This document shows positions 51,823 to 63,394 of a stretch of DNA of 64,000 nucleotides, one piece after another. The stretch lies in assembly GCF_900187975.1 (NCBI RefSeq), contig NZ_FZPC01000011.1, positions 62,001 through 126,000 of the forward strand. The letters are read 5' to 3'. Source of the DNA: Pseudomonas delhiensis. Lineage in GTDB: Bacteria > Pseudomonadota > Gammaproteobacteria > Pseudomonadales > Pseudomonadaceae. The notes under the pieces were generated by a model that saw only the letters and a program-made list of their open reading frames with translations, ran no database searches and was not told where the DNA came from. The position numbers and the translations under genes were made by a program. The first letter of the stretch is position 1, and every line of letters starts with the position of its first letter.

Positions 51823-51862
51823 TAAAGCAGAAGGGCGGCCCCAGGGCCGCCCTTCTGCTTTT
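51823..51862. terminator. Bidirectional terminator between htpX and tpm
   Basis: An 18-bp perfect stem AAAGCAGAAGGGCGGCC / complement with a three-base loop and A/T runs at both ends. It stops transcription of the convergent htpX and tpm genes. Its right end touches the tpm stop codon. Confidence 0.93.
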
Positions 51863-52515
51863 CAGTCCCGGTGCAACCGGAACACCACTTCTTCCAGGCG
51901 TTTCACTCCGCGGTCGAGGAACTTCCAGTTCTCGCCCAGCACGTCCAGGCGCTCCAGTTCCACGACCTGCCACTGCGCGAAGCGCTCCCCCACTTCATCC
52001 GCCAGCACCGCGAACGGCGGCCCGGACATCTGCTCCTGGGGGTATTCCAGGGTGACCAGCAGGCCCTCCAGCGGCCGCGGCAGGATGGCGGCCAGGTGCC
52101 GCGCGTAGTCCTCGCGCATGTCCGGCGGCAGGGCGATGAGCGCGGCCCGGTCGTAGAGCGCCTGGCAATCGGCCAGGTGTTCGGCCGCCAGGTCGAAGAA
52201 ATCGCCCTGGAGAATCTCGACGTTGCCATGCCGATAACTGCGCAGCGCACCCCGCTGCTCCACCTCGGGCTGCCAGCCCTGCTCGGCGAAGAAGTCCGTC
52301 ACCGCGCGCTCGGCCAGCTCCACCCCCAGCACCCGGTAGCCCTGCTCCGCCAGCCAGACCAGGTCGCGCGACTTGCCGCACAGCGGCACCAGCACCCGCG
52401 CGCCCCGTGGCAGGGCCAGCGTCGGCCAGTGGCGAACGAGGTAGGGGTTGACCTCGGCGAGGTGGAAACCGATTTCGTTGCGCGACCAGCGCGCCTGCCA
52501 GAAGTCTTCGTGCAT
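51862..52515 (-). CDS. tpm: Thiopurine S-methyltransferase
   Basis: 217-residue TPMT family SAM-dependent methyltransferase; in Pseudomonas Tpm methylates thiopurines and selenite or tellurite compounds. Family stretches: [20 protein letters not shown] (about 4-23), [20 protein letters not shown] (about 40-59, SAM loop), [13 protein letters not shown], and [11 protein letters not shown] (about 98-108). The start at 52515 is preferred over an ATG three codons upstream because of AGGA spacing. Gene order htpX-tpm resembles P. aeruginosa. Confidence 0.93.
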   Translation of the reverse strand: MHEDFWQARWSRNEIGFHLAEVNPYLVRHWPTLALPRGARVLVPLCGKSRDLVWLAEQGYRVLGVELAERAVTDFFAEQGWQPEVEQRGALRSYRHGNVEILQGDFFDLAAEHLADCQALYDRAALIALPPDMREDYARHLAAILPRPLEGLLVTLEYPQEQMSGPPFAVLADEVGERFAQWQVVELERLDVLGENWKFLDRGVKRLEEVVFRLHRD

Positions 52516-52613
52516 GGGCTCCATTCCTGCTGCGGTGCAGGCCGGATTGCCTGCACGGAATCGACGGAGCGGCTCCGCCGGGTGCCCATGATCGCCCAGC
52601 GGGGCGTCTGCCG

Positions 52614-52805
52614 CTAGCGACCGCGCGGCAATGCCGGCCACAGCGGCCAGTGCAGCCTGCCGTGGCGCGGGGCCCGCTCATGCTGCTCGACCACCCCCAG
52701 GCTCACCTGCCCTGCGCGGATGCGACGAACGATGAGTTCGGTGCCGTCGGCGAGCACGAGACGGTCGCCTTCCCGAAGGATCAGCTCTTGCCTGAAGGTT
52801 TGCAT
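52614..52805 (-). CDS. Small basic protein with CsrA/RsmA-like sequence pattern
   Basis: 63-residue protein, not confidently assigned. The central part ([40 protein letters not shown]) follows the beta-strand pattern of CsrA ([33 protein letters not shown]): LIL, G-D/E, L-V/M, the V strand, and QV-x-L/I-GV align with one or two short gaps. The CsrA RNA-contact sequence VHREE is replaced by PRHGRL. It could be a divergent CsrA-family protein or an unrelated small barrel. It lies 98 nt upstream of tpm on the same strand and may be in its transcript. Confidence 0.5.
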   Translation of the reverse strand: MQTFRQELILREGDRLVLADGTELIVRRIRAGQVSLGVVEQHERAPRHGRLHWPLWPALPRGR

Positions 52806-53144
52806 GGGTGGGACCTCGAACGCTGGAAACGACGACTGCATCGCGGGGGCGCGCAGTATCCCCGCCCCCACCCCTCAACCAAAGAGAAGCAGGCCGCAAC
52901 TTGCTGTAGCTCTTTTCAGAGGATAGATGGCTTTGCGACGCAGCCTGCAAAACCACCTCGGCAACCGTCTTCGCCGAGGGTGGACAGTGGCTTGGAGCGG
53001 CCACTGGCCATCCAGGTTCAACCCGATCGTCGCCTCGGGCACAGCCTGGCAGTATCGAATTAACGGATGGTTATGGTCGAAAACCCATGCTGGATTTCGA
53101 TCTATCGCAGCGGGAACATAACGCCATCACTTTGGAGGTGCTCC

Positions 53145-53915
53145 ATGCTCCCTACCCTGTTCATATCCCACGGCTCCCCCATGCTGGCGCTGGAGCCCGG
53201 CGCCAGCGCGGCGCCGCTCAAGCGCCTGGCCGACGAGCTGCCCCGGCCGAAGGCGATCCTGGTGGTATCGGCGCACTGGGAAACGCCGGACCTGCGGGTC
53301 ACCGCCAGCCCGCGACCGGAGACCTGGCATGACTTCTACGGTTTCCCCCGCGCCCTCTACGAGGTCCAGTACCCCGCGCCCGGCGCGCCCGAGCGGGCCC
53401 AGCGGGTCGTCGAACTGCTGGCCAGCCGGCAGATCCCGGCCAGCCTCGACGCCGAGCGGCCGCTGGACCACGGCGCCTGGGTCCCGCTGAGCCTGATGTA
53501 CCCGGCCGCGGACATCCCGGTGCTGCAGCTGTCGCTGCCCAGCCGCCTCGGCCCGCGCCTGCAGGACCAGATCGGCAAGGCCCTGCGCCAGCTGCGCGAA
53601 GAGGGCTTCCTGCTGATCGGCTCGGGCAGCATCACCCACAACCTGGGCGAACTGGACTGGCACGCCGGCCCCGACGTGGTCGAGCCCTGGGCCCAGGCCT
53701 TCCGCGACTGGATCGTCGAGAAGCTCGCGAGCGACGACGAGGCCGCGCTTTTCGACTATCGCCAGCAGGCCCCGTCGGCGGCGCGCAACCACCCCAGCGA
53801 AGAACACCTGCTGCCGCTGTACTTCGCCCGCGGCGCCGGCGGCCCCGCCATGCGCGTCGAGCACGCCGGCTTCACCCTGGGGGCGCTCGGGATGGATATC
53901 TACCGTTTCGGTTGA
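53145..53915 (+). CDS. ygiD: DODA-type extradiol aromatic ring-opening dioxygenase (YgiD family)
   Basis: 256-residue class III extradiol dioxygenase family member; E. coli YgiD is a 4,5-DOPA dioxygenase. Metal-binding and catalytic stretches: LFISHGSPMLAL (His at about 9), VVSAHWETPDLRV (His at about 44), ERPLDHGAWVPL (His at about 108) and SGSITHNLGELDW (His about 168). GGAGG lies 7 nt before the ATG. A GC-rich 230-bp region upstream holds an imperfect dyad (CCACCTCGGC...GCCGAGGGTGG, about 52951-52982) but no recognised site. Physiological substrate unknown. Confidence 0.9.
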   Translation: MLPTLFISHGSPMLALEPGASAAPLKRLADELPRPKAILVVSAHWETPDLRVTASPRPETWHDFYGFPRALYEVQYPAPGAPERAQRVVELLASRQIPASLDAERPLDHGAWVPLSLMYPAADIPVLQLSLPSRLGPRLQDQIGKALRQLREEGFLLIGSGSITHNLGELDWHAGPDVVEPWAQAFRDWIVEKLASDDEAALFDYRQQAPSAARNHPSEEHLLPLYFARGAGGPAMRVEHAGFTLGALGMDIYRFG

Positions 53916-53993
53916 GGCTCGCCACGGCGGGAAAGATGGATTGTGCCGTGGTGATGGGTATCGCTTCGTCAATCCATCCTACGTAGCGGCCCC

Positions 53994-54114
53994 GTAGGGC
54001 GCATAACGCCTGCGGCGTTATCCGCTGATCGACTTACGGGTGGGAATGTCGGGCTTCAAGACACCCTGTAGGAGCGGGCCCTGCCCGCGATTCGCGCGCA
54101 GGGCGCGCTCCTAC
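53994..54114. repeat. GTAGGGCG palindrome plus REP B element (opposite orientation)
   Basis: GTAGGGCGCATAACGCCTGC then CGGCGTTATCCGC (53994-54027), the same terminal palindrome as in the 181-bp array, followed by an inverted REP B (54068-54114). It lies exactly between the PA2830s-type block and the ppiD-tig block, the point of the synteny change. Confidence 0.85.
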
Positions 54115-54145
54115 ATGGGGATGGCGTAGGTATGCGGCGGATACG

Positions 54146-54182
54146 AAAAAGGCGGAGCAGGTCACCCTGCTCCGCCTTTTTT
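54146..54182 (-). terminator. Terminator of ppiD
   Basis: GGCGGAGCAGG and CCTGCTCCGCC form the stem around TCA, with T-runs on both strands; 14 nt after the ppiD stop. Confidence 0.92.
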
Positions 54183-54195
54183 CACACCAGGTGGA

Positions 54196-56073
54196 TCAGT
54201 ACTTCTCCACCTTGGCCTGGTCGTTCAACTGGCGACGGAAGGCGGCGAAGTCTTCCTGGCCGCTGCGCGAGGCGAGGAACTGGCGGTACATGGCCTTCTC
54301 CTGGTCGCTCAGGGTGGCGGCCGGCTCGCTGACGCCGTTCAGGCGCACCAGCACGTAGTCGCCATTGCCCAGGGTCACACCGGCGAAGGTCGGTTGCCCG
54401 GCCTGGGCCGGACGCGCCATGCGGAACACTTCCTGGAGCAGCAGCGGGTCGACGCCCTCCTGGCCACGGGAAGCGGCTTCCACCACTTTCCAGGTCTGGC
54501 CGTTCTGGGCCTGGGCCAGCGGCGTCTTGCCATCGCGCAGGCCCGCCAGCAGGGCTTCGCCCTGGGCCTTGGCGGCGTCGGCGGCATGCTTGCGCTGCAG
54601 CACTTCGCGGATGGAAGCGGTGACTTCCTCCAGGGTCTGCTGCTGCGGCTTGCGGTGCTCCTTGACGCGCAGTACCACCACGGTCTCCGGGTCCAGCTCG
54701 ATGGCGCCGCTGTTGGCGCCATCTTCCAGCACCTCGGTGCTGAACGCAGCCTGGATGACCTGGCGGTTGGCGGCGACACCCTCGCCGCCTTCGCGGCCGA
54801 AGGGCTTGCTGGTCTCGACCTTCAGGCCCAGCTCCTGGGCCGGCTGGGCCAGGTCGGAGGCCTCGTAGGCGGAGCTTTCCAGCTGCTTGGTGGCGTCGAC
54901 GAAGCGCTGCTCCACCAGTTGGCTCTTCAGGTCCTGCTCCAGCTTCGGCTTCAGGCTGGCGAAGCTCGGGACTTCCGGCGCCTGCACGCCGAGCAGCTTG
55001 ATCAGGTGCCAGCCGTACTGGGTGCGCACCGGCTCGGACACGTCGCCCTTGGCCTTCAGGCCGTAGAGCGCGTCTTCGAAGGCCGGGTCGTAGACGCCAC
55101 GGCCGGCATAGCCCAGGTCACCGCCGTTGTTGGCGGAGCCGACGTCGTTGGATTCCTCCTTGGCCAGCTTGGCGAAGTCCTCGCCCTTGGCCAGGCGCGC
55201 CTTGATCTCCTCGACCTTGGCCTTGGCCTGGGCATCGGTCTGCTTGGCGTTGACCTCGACGAGGATGTGCGCGGCGTCGCGCTGCTCGGAGAGGCCGGCG
55301 ATTTCCTTCTGGTACTGGGCCTGCAGGTCCTCGTCCTTGGCGACGACCTGGTTGAAGAAGGACGACTTCTTCAGCTCGATGTAGTCGATCACCACCTGGT
55401 CCGGGCTCATGAACTCGGCCTTGTGGGCGTCGTAGTAGGCCTTGATGTCGGCCTCCTCGACCTTGGCCTTGGACGGATCGGCCTTGAAGGTCAGGGTGGC
55501 GAAGTCGCGGGTCTGCTTCTCCAGGCGGGCGAAGGCCTGCAGCTCGTTGTCGGTGACGAAGCCGGAACCGGCGATGCCGGCGCGCAACTGGCCGATGAGC
55601 ATTTCCTGCTCGAGCATCTGGCGGAACTGCATGCGGGTGTAGCCGTTCTGGCGCAGCGCCTGGTCGAACTTGTCGGCGTTGAACTTGCCGTCGACCAGGA
55701 ATTCGGGAGTCTGCAGGATCAGTTGGTCGACCTGCTGCTGGGTGAAGGCGAACTTGTCGTTCTGCGCAGCCTGGAGCAGCAGCTTGCGCTCGATCAGGCC
55801 CTTGAGTGCGGCGTCCTTGAGCAGCTTGTCGTCCAGGGTCGAGGCGTCGAAGTCCTTGCCCAGGCGCTGCTGCAGCTGGCGGCGCTGCATTTCCTGAGCC
55901 TGCTGCAGCTCGGGGATGCTGATGTCATCGCCATTGACCTTGGCAGCGACATTCTCGTGATGGGTAGCCCGGATGATGGCATCGAAACCGGTCAGCGCCA
56001 TCAGCACGACGATGACACCGATGATGGTCTTGGCGATCCAGCCCTGGGAATTGTCCCTGATGTTTTGCAGCAT
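54196..56073 (-). CDS. ppiD: Periplasmic folding chaperone PpiD (SurA-like, parvulin domain)
   Basis: 625-residue inner-membrane-anchored chaperone at the Sec translocon exit. One membrane helix ([20 protein letters not shown], residues about 12-31) is followed by a SurA_N-like helical region ([20 protein letters not shown]), a parvulin PPIase domain ([20 protein letters not shown] to [20 protein letters not shown], about 265-355), and a C-terminal helical lobe. [12 protein letters not shown] at 56073 is the family start. Follows hupB, as is standard in gammaproteobacteria. Confidence 0.95.
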   Translation of the reverse strand: MLQNIRDNSQGWIAKTIIGVIVVLMALTGFDAIIRATHHENVAAKVNGDDISIPELQQAQEMQRRQLQQRLGKDFDASTLDDKLLKDAALKGLIERKLLLQAAQNDKFAFTQQQVDQLILQTPEFLVDGKFNADKFDQALRQNGYTRMQFRQMLEQEMLIGQLRAGIAGSGFVTDNELQAFARLEKQTRDFATLTFKADPSKAKVEEADIKAYYDAHKAEFMSPDQVVIDYIELKKSSFFNQVVAKDEDLQAQYQKEIAGLSEQRDAAHILVEVNAKQTDAQAKAKVEEIKARLAKGEDFAKLAKEESNDVGSANNGGDLGYAGRGVYDPAFEDALYGLKAKGDVSEPVRTQYGWHLIKLLGVQAPEVPSFASLKPKLEQDLKSQLVEQRFVDATKQLESSAYEASDLAQPAQELGLKVETSKPFGREGGEGVAANRQVIQAAFSTEVLEDGANSGAIELDPETVVVLRVKEHRKPQQQTLEEVTASIREVLQRKHAADAAKAQGEALLAGLRDGKTPLAQAQNGQTWKVVEAASRGQEGVDPLLLQEVFRMARPAQAGQPTFAGVTLGNGDYVLVRLNGVSEPAATLSDQEKAMYRQFLASRSGQEDFAAFRRQLNDQAKVEKY

Positions 56074-56143
56074 GCGGCCCCCAAAAGCGGCCACGCACCT
56101 GCCGTCAGTGGCGGCGAGGCGTGGGTATTTAATATGCGGATAT

Positions 56144-56174
56144 GAGAAAGGCGCATCCGAGGATGCGCCTTCTC
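56144..56174 (-). terminator. Hairpin between hupB and ppiD
   Basis: AAGGCGCATCC / GGATGCGCCTT stem with a TCG loop, followed on the minus strand by TTCTC. A moderate terminator that probably ends most hupB transcripts before ppiD. Confidence 0.7.
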
Positions 56175-56303
56175 GTAACGGGCGGAGCTAGCGAGCCTTG
56201 GCCCGCGACCCCCGGCGATGCGGGATGGTAACCCATCCCGAGCGCCGCTCCGCGGCCGATCCGACGCTAGGTCGGAGCGGACAGGTCAAGACCGGAAAGA
56301 CGC

Positions 56304-56576
56304 TTAGTTGACAGCATCCTTCAGGGCTTTACCGGCTTTGAAGCCCGGGATCTTAGCGGCAGCGATCTTGATCGGCTTGCCGGTTTGCGGGTTGCGACCG
56401 GTGCGGGCAGCACGCTCTTTGACAGCGAAGGTGCCGAAGCCAACCAGTACGACGGAGTCACCCGCCTTCAGGGCGCCAGTGACGGACTCGATTACCGCGT
56501 CCAGAGCGCGACCGGCAACAGCTTTCGGGATATCAGCAGATGCGGCAATTGCATCGATCAGTTCCGACTTGTTCAC
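56304..56576 (-). CDS. hupB: DNA-binding protein HU-beta
   Basis: 90-residue histone-like [22 protein letters not shown] starts the helical dimerisation part; the DNA-binding beta arm is [40 protein letters not shown], with the conserved intercalating proline at about P63 (RNPQTG). Length is exactly the family norm. It has its own strong promoter in the lon-hupB gap. Confidence 0.97.
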   Translation of the reverse strand: MNKSELIDAIAASADIPKAVAGRALDAVIESVTGALKAGDSVVLVGFGTFAVKERAARTGRNPQTGKPIKIAAAKIPGFKAGKALKDAVN

Positions 56577-56669
56577 TCTAAGTCCCCTTATTTCTGTTGA
56601 GTATGTTTCTATGTGTTAGGTGTAAGCAAAAGCAGGTGCTGGTTTGCCAACTGACAAAGCAAGTGCCGC

Positions 56670-56699
56670 TTTATAACAAGGGCCCAAAAACAGTGTCAA
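56670..56699 (-). promoter_or_regulatory. Sigma-70 promoter of hupB
   Basis: On the minus strand TTGACA (56694-56699), an 18-bp spacer and TATAAA (56670-56675). The lon transcript's small terminator-like stem (AGCC-GGGG-GGCT, 56703-56714) is immediately upstream, so lon ends where the hupB promoter begins. Confidence 0.85.
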
Positions 56700-56712
56700 G
56701 AAAGCCCCCCGG

Positions 56713-59109
<2,397 letters not shown>

Positions 59110-59145
59110 GATGTTCGGCTCTACAGCGGCACTTGGCCAAAAAAG

Positions 59146-59197
59146 ATGGGGTTAGACCCTTGGGCCTAAGATGGGGTTAGGCCAGGGAAAAAACAAG
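59146..59197 (-). promoter_or_regulatory. Tandem sigma-32 (heat-shock) promoter-like sequences upstream of lon
   Basis: The direct repeat TAACCCCATCTT occurs twice on the minus strand. Distal set: CTTGTT (59192-59197), 15-bp spacer, CCCCAT (59171-59176). Proximal set: CTTAGG (59165-59170), 13-bp spacer, CCCCAT (59146-59151). Both fit the CTTGAA-N13-15-CCCCAT consensus well at -10 and partly at -35. Heat-shock control of lon is known in related bacteria. Confidence 0.7.
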
Positions 59198-59215
59198 CGC
59201 GGTAGACGGGAAGGA

Positions 59216-59242
59216 GAAAGGGGGCCCGAAGGCCCCTTTTCT
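59216..59242 (-). terminator. Terminator after clpX
   Basis: On the minus strand AAGGGGCC and GGCCCCCTT form the stem around TTC, ending in TTTCTCC, directly after the clpX stop codon. A similar T-run exists on the other strand. Confidence 0.75.
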
Positions 59243-59243
59243 T

Positions 59244-60524
59244 TTATGCCTCAGGCGCAGCCTTGGCAGGCTGCTCGCTGTTCTCGTAGATCAGCAGGGG
59301 CTGGGACGAGCCGTCGATGACGCTCTCGTCGATGACCACCTTGCTGACCTCGGTCTGCGAGGGGATTTCGTACATGGTGTCGAGCAGGATGCCTTCGAGG
59401 ATCGAGCGCAGGCCACGGGCGCCGGTCTTGCGCTCCAGGGCCCTGCGAGCCACGGCCTTGAGGGCGTCCGGGCGGAACTCCAGGTCCACGCCTTCCATCT
59501 CGAACAAGCGGGCGTACTGCTTGGTGAGGGCGTTCTTCGGCTCGGTGAGGATCTGCATCAGCGCCGCCTCGTCGAGTTCGTCGAGGGTGGCGATGATCGG
59601 CAGGCGGCCGACGAATTCCGGGATCAGGCCGAACTTGACCAGGTCTTCCGGTTCCACCTCGCGCAGCGCCTCGCCGACCTTCTTGCCCATCTCCTGGCTG
59701 CGCACTTCGGCGCTGAAGCCGATGCCTCCCTTGGTGGAGCGGTTCTGGATGACCTTCTCCAGGCCGGCGAACGCGCCACCGCAGATGAACAGGATGTTGC
59801 GGGTATCGACCTGCAGGAACTCCTGCTGCGGGTGCTTGCGGCCACCCTGGGGCGGAACCGAGGCGACGGTGCCTTCGATCAGCTTCAGCAGGGCCTGCTG
59901 CACGCCTTCGCCGGACACGTCACGGGTGATGGACGGGTTGTCCGACTTGCGCGAGATCTTGTCGATCTCGTCGATGTAGACGATGCCCATCTGGGCCTTC
60001 TCTACGTCGTAGTCGCACTTCTGCAGCAGCTTCTGGATGATGTTCTCGACGTCCTCGCCCACGTAACCGGCTTCGGTCAGGGTGGTGGCGTCGGCGATGG
60101 TGAAAGGCACGTTCAGCAGGCGCGCGAGGGTCTCGGCGAGCAGGGTCTTGCCCGAGCCGGTCGGCCCGATCAGCAGGATGTTGCTCTTGCCCAGCTCGAC
60201 GTCGTCCTTGCGGTCGCGCTGATTCAGGCGCTTGTAGTGGTTGTAGACCGCTACCGCCAGGGTTTTCTTCGCACGTTCCTGGCCGATCACGTACTGATCG
60301 AGGATGGAACGGATCTCTTTCGGCGCCGGAAGCTTGTGCGCGCTACTCTCCGCCTGTGCTTCCTGCACCTCCTCGCGGATGATGTCGTTGCACAGGTCGA
60401 CGCACTCGTCGCAGATAAAGACCGAGGGGCCGGCAATCAACTTGCGCACTTCGTGCTGGCTCTTGCCGCAGAAGGAGCAATACAGCAGCTTGCCGTTGTC
60501 CTCGCCGTTGCGGGTGTCAGTCAT
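59244..60524 (-). CDS. clpX: ATP-dependent Clp protease ATPase subunit ClpX
   Basis: 426-residue AAA+ unfoldase. The N-terminal zinc-binding domain has C16, C19, C38 and C41. Walker [16 protein letters not shown] is at about 120-134, the [11 protein letters not shown] pore-loop region at about 152-159, Walker [12 protein letters not shown] at about 182-192, and an IGF-type loop (GIGFSAEV) that docks ClpP near 270. The start at 60524 gives the family N-terminus. It follows clpP by 106 nt; a short hairpin (60595-60614) lies in the gap. Confidence 0.97.
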   Translation of the reverse strand: MTDTRNGEDNGKLLYCSFCGKSQHEVRKLIAGPSVFICDECVDLCNDIIREEVQEAQAESSAHKLPAPKEIRSILDQYVIGQERAKKTLAVAVYNHYKRLNQRDRKDDVELGKSNILLIGPTGSGKTLLAETLARLLNVPFTIADATTLTEAGYVGEDVENIIQKLLQKCDYDVEKAQMGIVYIDEIDKISRKSDNPSITRDVSGEGVQQALLKLIEGTVASVPPQGGRKHPQQEFLQVDTRNILFICGGAFAGLEKVIQNRSTKGGIGFSAEVRSQEMGKKVGEALREVEPEDLVKFGLIPEFVGRLPIIATLDELDEAALMQILTEPKNALTKQYARLFEMEGVDLEFRPDALKAVARRALERKTGARGLRSILEGILLDTMYEIPSQTEVSKVVIDESVIDGSSQPLLIYENSEQPAKAAPEA

Positions 60525-60594
60525 TAGATCGTTCCAGTCGGATAGGCTTGAAACACAAGATGAAGGCAAATGCGGGCATTTTCAAGCCCGCGAA

Positions 60595-60614
60595 ACGGCC
60601 GGTCGCCCGGCCGT
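60595..60614 (-). other. Hairpin in the clpP-clpX gap
   Basis: ACGGCCGG / CCGGCCGT, 8-bp stem with a TCG-type loop and no T-run. It may partly terminate clpP transcription or protect the clpP mRNA 3' end. Confidence 0.5.
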
Positions 60615-60630
60615 GTTCGAGCGGAAAGAC

Positions 60631-61269
<639 letters not shown>

Positions 61270-61312
61270 GTCCGACGATCACTCCCTAATGAAATAGATA
61301 TGTCTCAAAGAC

Positions 61313-61338
61313 ATAAGCCAGCCCGAGGGCTGGCTTAT
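61313..61338 (-). other. Palindrome between tig and clpP
   Basis: ATAAGCCAGCCC and GGGCTGGCTTAT with a two-base loop, a near-perfect 12-bp stem 20 nt after the tig stop and about 45 nt before clpP. With no strong T-run it may be an RNA-processing or partial termination site separating tig from clpP expression. Confidence 0.6.
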
Positions 61339-61360
61339 GACGATCGAACGAAGGGTTGGA

Positions 61361-62671
61361 TCAGGCCGCTACAGGAGCTTCAGCAGGCTTGACCGCGTCT
61401 TCGTAGGATACCTGCTTATCGGTCACTTTGGCCTTCTGCAGGACAGTATCTACAACTTGTTCTTCCAGTACAACCGAGCGCACTTCGTTCAGCTGCTGGT
61501 CGTTCTTGTAGTACCAGGCGACCACTTGCTCGGGCTCCTGGTAGGCCGAAGCCATCTCTTCGATCATTTCGCGAACGCGGGCTTCGTCGGCCTTCAGCTC
61601 GTGCTGCTTGACCAGTTCGGCGACGATCAGGCCCAGGACCACGCGGCGCTTGGCCTGCTCTTCGAACAGCTCGGCCGGCAGTTGCTCGGGCTTGATGTTG
61701 CCGCCGAACTGCTGGACGGCCTGCACGCGCAGACGGTTCACTTCGTTGCCGATCAGGGCCTTGGGCACTTCGATCGGGTTGGCGGTCACCAGACCTTCCA
61801 TCACCTGGTTCTTCACCTTGGACTTGATGGCCTGGCGCAGTTCGCGCTCCATGTTCTTGCGGACTTCGGCGCGGAAGCCTTCCAGGGTGCTTTCCTTGAT
61901 GCCGAACAGGGCGAAGAACTCTTCGGTCAGTTCCGGCAGCTTGGGCTCGCTGACGCTGTTCACGGTGACGCTGAACTCGGCGGCCTTGCCGGCCAGGTCG
62001 AGGTTCTGGTAGTCCTCGGGGAAGTTCAGGGTGAGCACGCGCTCCTCACCGGCCTTGGCGCCGACCAGGCCTTCTTCGAAGCCCGGGATCATGCGGCCGG
62101 AGCCCAGCACCAGCAGGGTGCCCTTGGCCGAACCGCCGGCGAAGGCTTCGCCGTCGATCTTGCCGACGAAGTCGATGTTCAACTGGTCGTCGTTCTGCGC
62201 GGCGCGCTCGACGGCCTCGAAGCGGGTGTTCTGCTTGCGCAGGATTTCCAGCATGTTGTCGACGTCGGCGTCGGCCACGTCGGCCTGCAGGCGCTCGACC
62301 TCGATGCCGTCGAAGCCGGCGACCTGGAATTCCGGGAAGACTTCGAAGGTAGCCACGTATTCCAGGCCCTTCTCCTTCTCGAACACCTTCGGCTCCACCG
62401 ACGGGGCGCCGGCCGGGTTCAGCTTCTGCTCGACCACGGCTTCGTAGAAGGTTTCCTGGATCAGGTCACCGAGGGCTTCCTGACGAGCGGCGGCTTCGTA
62501 GCGCTGGCGGATCACGCTCATCGGCACCTTGCCGGGACGGAAGCCGGGAACCTTGGCGCGACGAGCGGTCTGCTGCAGACGCTTGTTGACTTCGGTCTCG
62601 ATGCGCTCGGCCGGCACGCCAACGGTCATGCGGCGCTCAAGAGCGGAGGTGCTTTCAACGGAAACTTGCAT
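61361..62671 (-). CDS. tig: Trigger factor
   Basis: 436-residue ribosome-associated chaperone and peptidyl-prolyl isomerase. The ribosome-docking GFRPGKVP motif is at about 43-50; the FKBP-like PPIase domain covers about 150-245 ([40 protein letters not shown]); the C-terminal helical arms follow. [20 protein letters not shown] at 62671 is the family start. Heads the tig-clpP-clpX operon, in standard order. Confidence 0.97.
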   Translation of the reverse strand: MQVSVESTSALERRMTVGVPAERIETEVNKRLQQTARRAKVPGFRPGKVPMSVIRQRYEAAARQEALGDLIQETFYEAVVEQKLNPAGAPSVEPKVFEKEKGLEYVATFEVFPEFQVAGFDGIEVERLQADVADADVDNMLEILRKQNTRFEAVERAAQNDDQLNIDFVGKIDGEAFAGGSAKGTLLVLGSGRMIPGFEEGLVGAKAGEERVLTLNFPEDYQNLDLAGKAAEFSVTVNSVSEPKLPELTEEFFALFGIKESTLEGFRAEVRKNMERELRQAIKSKVKNQVMEGLVTANPIEVPKALIGNEVNRLRVQAVQQFGGNIKPEQLPAELFEEQAKRRVVLGLIVAELVKQHELKADEARVREMIEEMASAYQEPEQVVAWYYKNDQQLNEVRSVVLEEQVVDTVLQKAKVTDKQVSYEDAVKPAEAPVAA

Positions 62672-62812
62672 GGATATTCCTCGTGGCACAGACGTAAGCC
62701 GGTCCTTCCGGCTCCCAGAATCAAGGGCAAGCATTCTAGTCACAAGAAATGCAGAAGTCACCCAGGCTGAAAGCGGCGGAAATACTCGGGCTGCGAGAGC
62801 TTCTGGAAAGAA

Positions 62813-62897
62813 TGGTGCGGACGGAGAGACTCGAACTCTCACAGCTTGCGCCACCGGAACCTAAATCCGGCGTGTCTACCAATTTCACCACGTCCGC
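62813..62897 (-). tRNA. tRNA-Leu (UAG)
   Basis: 85-nt class II tRNA on the minus strand: acceptor GCGGACG/CGTCCGC, anticodon loop ATTTAGGT with anticodon TAG, long variable arm (TGGCGCAAGCTGTG region), T-arm GTTCGAGTC, encoded CCA. Confidence 0.96.
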
Positions 62898-62949
62898 AGG
62901 GAACCGCAGAAACGAAAACGCCAGGCTCTGGGCCTGGCGCTTCGGAATA

Positions 62950-63026
62950 TGGGGTGGACGATGGGAATCGAACCCACGACACCAGGAGCCACAATCCTGT
63001 GCTCTACCAACTGAGCTACGCCCACC
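62950..63026 (-). tRNA. tRNA-His (GUG)
   Basis: 77 nt including the -1 G: acceptor GTGGGCG/CGTCCAC, D-arm TAGCTCAGTTGGTAGAGC, anticodon loop ATTGTGGC with anticodon GTG, T-arm GTTCGATTCC, encoded CCA. Confidence 0.96.
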
Positions 63027-63054
63027 ATATTACACGCTTTACCGCACGCCATAA

Positions 63055-63131
63055 TGGCGCACCCGGCAGGACTCGAACCTGCGACCATCCGCTTAGAAGG
63101 CGGATGCTCTATCCAGCTGAGCTACGGGCGC
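63055..63131 (-). tRNA. tRNA-Arg (UCU)
   Basis: 77 nt: acceptor GCGCCCG/CGGGTGC, D-arm TAGCTCAGCTGGATAGAGC, anticodon loop CTTCTAA with anticodon TCT, T-arm GGTTCGAGTCC, encoded CCA. First gene of the Arg-His-Leu operon. Confidence 0.96.
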
Positions 63132-63233
63132 TTTAGTGGCTGCAACCCTTGCTAAGCAGATCAGTGGAAACCACTGAACCGGTTTGCACCGCCTGCTGTT
63201 CTTGCTTCAGGCTGTGCTCGGCAAGCGGGGCGC

Positions 63234-63262
63234 ATGTTAGCGACGAGCCCTACCCCCGTCAA
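63234..63262 (-). promoter_or_regulatory. Sigma-70 promoter of the tRNA-Arg/His/Leu operon
   Basis: On the minus strand TTGACG (63257-63262), 17-bp spacer and TAACAT (63234-63239), followed by the GC-rich discriminator GCGCCCC. An A/T-rich block (63263-63290) upstream may act as an UP element. The design is the same as the promoter at 41512-41540. Confidence 0.85.
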
Positions 63263-63394
63263 CGGTTTTTTCAAAAAAATTTCAAAGAGATAAAGGAGTT
63301 ACGGCAAATCAGCGGACGCCCGCCTTTGCCTTATGTGGGCGGCGTGCGAAAATGCGCGTCCTTTTTTCCCCGTCTCTATGGTTGCTCCTCCGAC

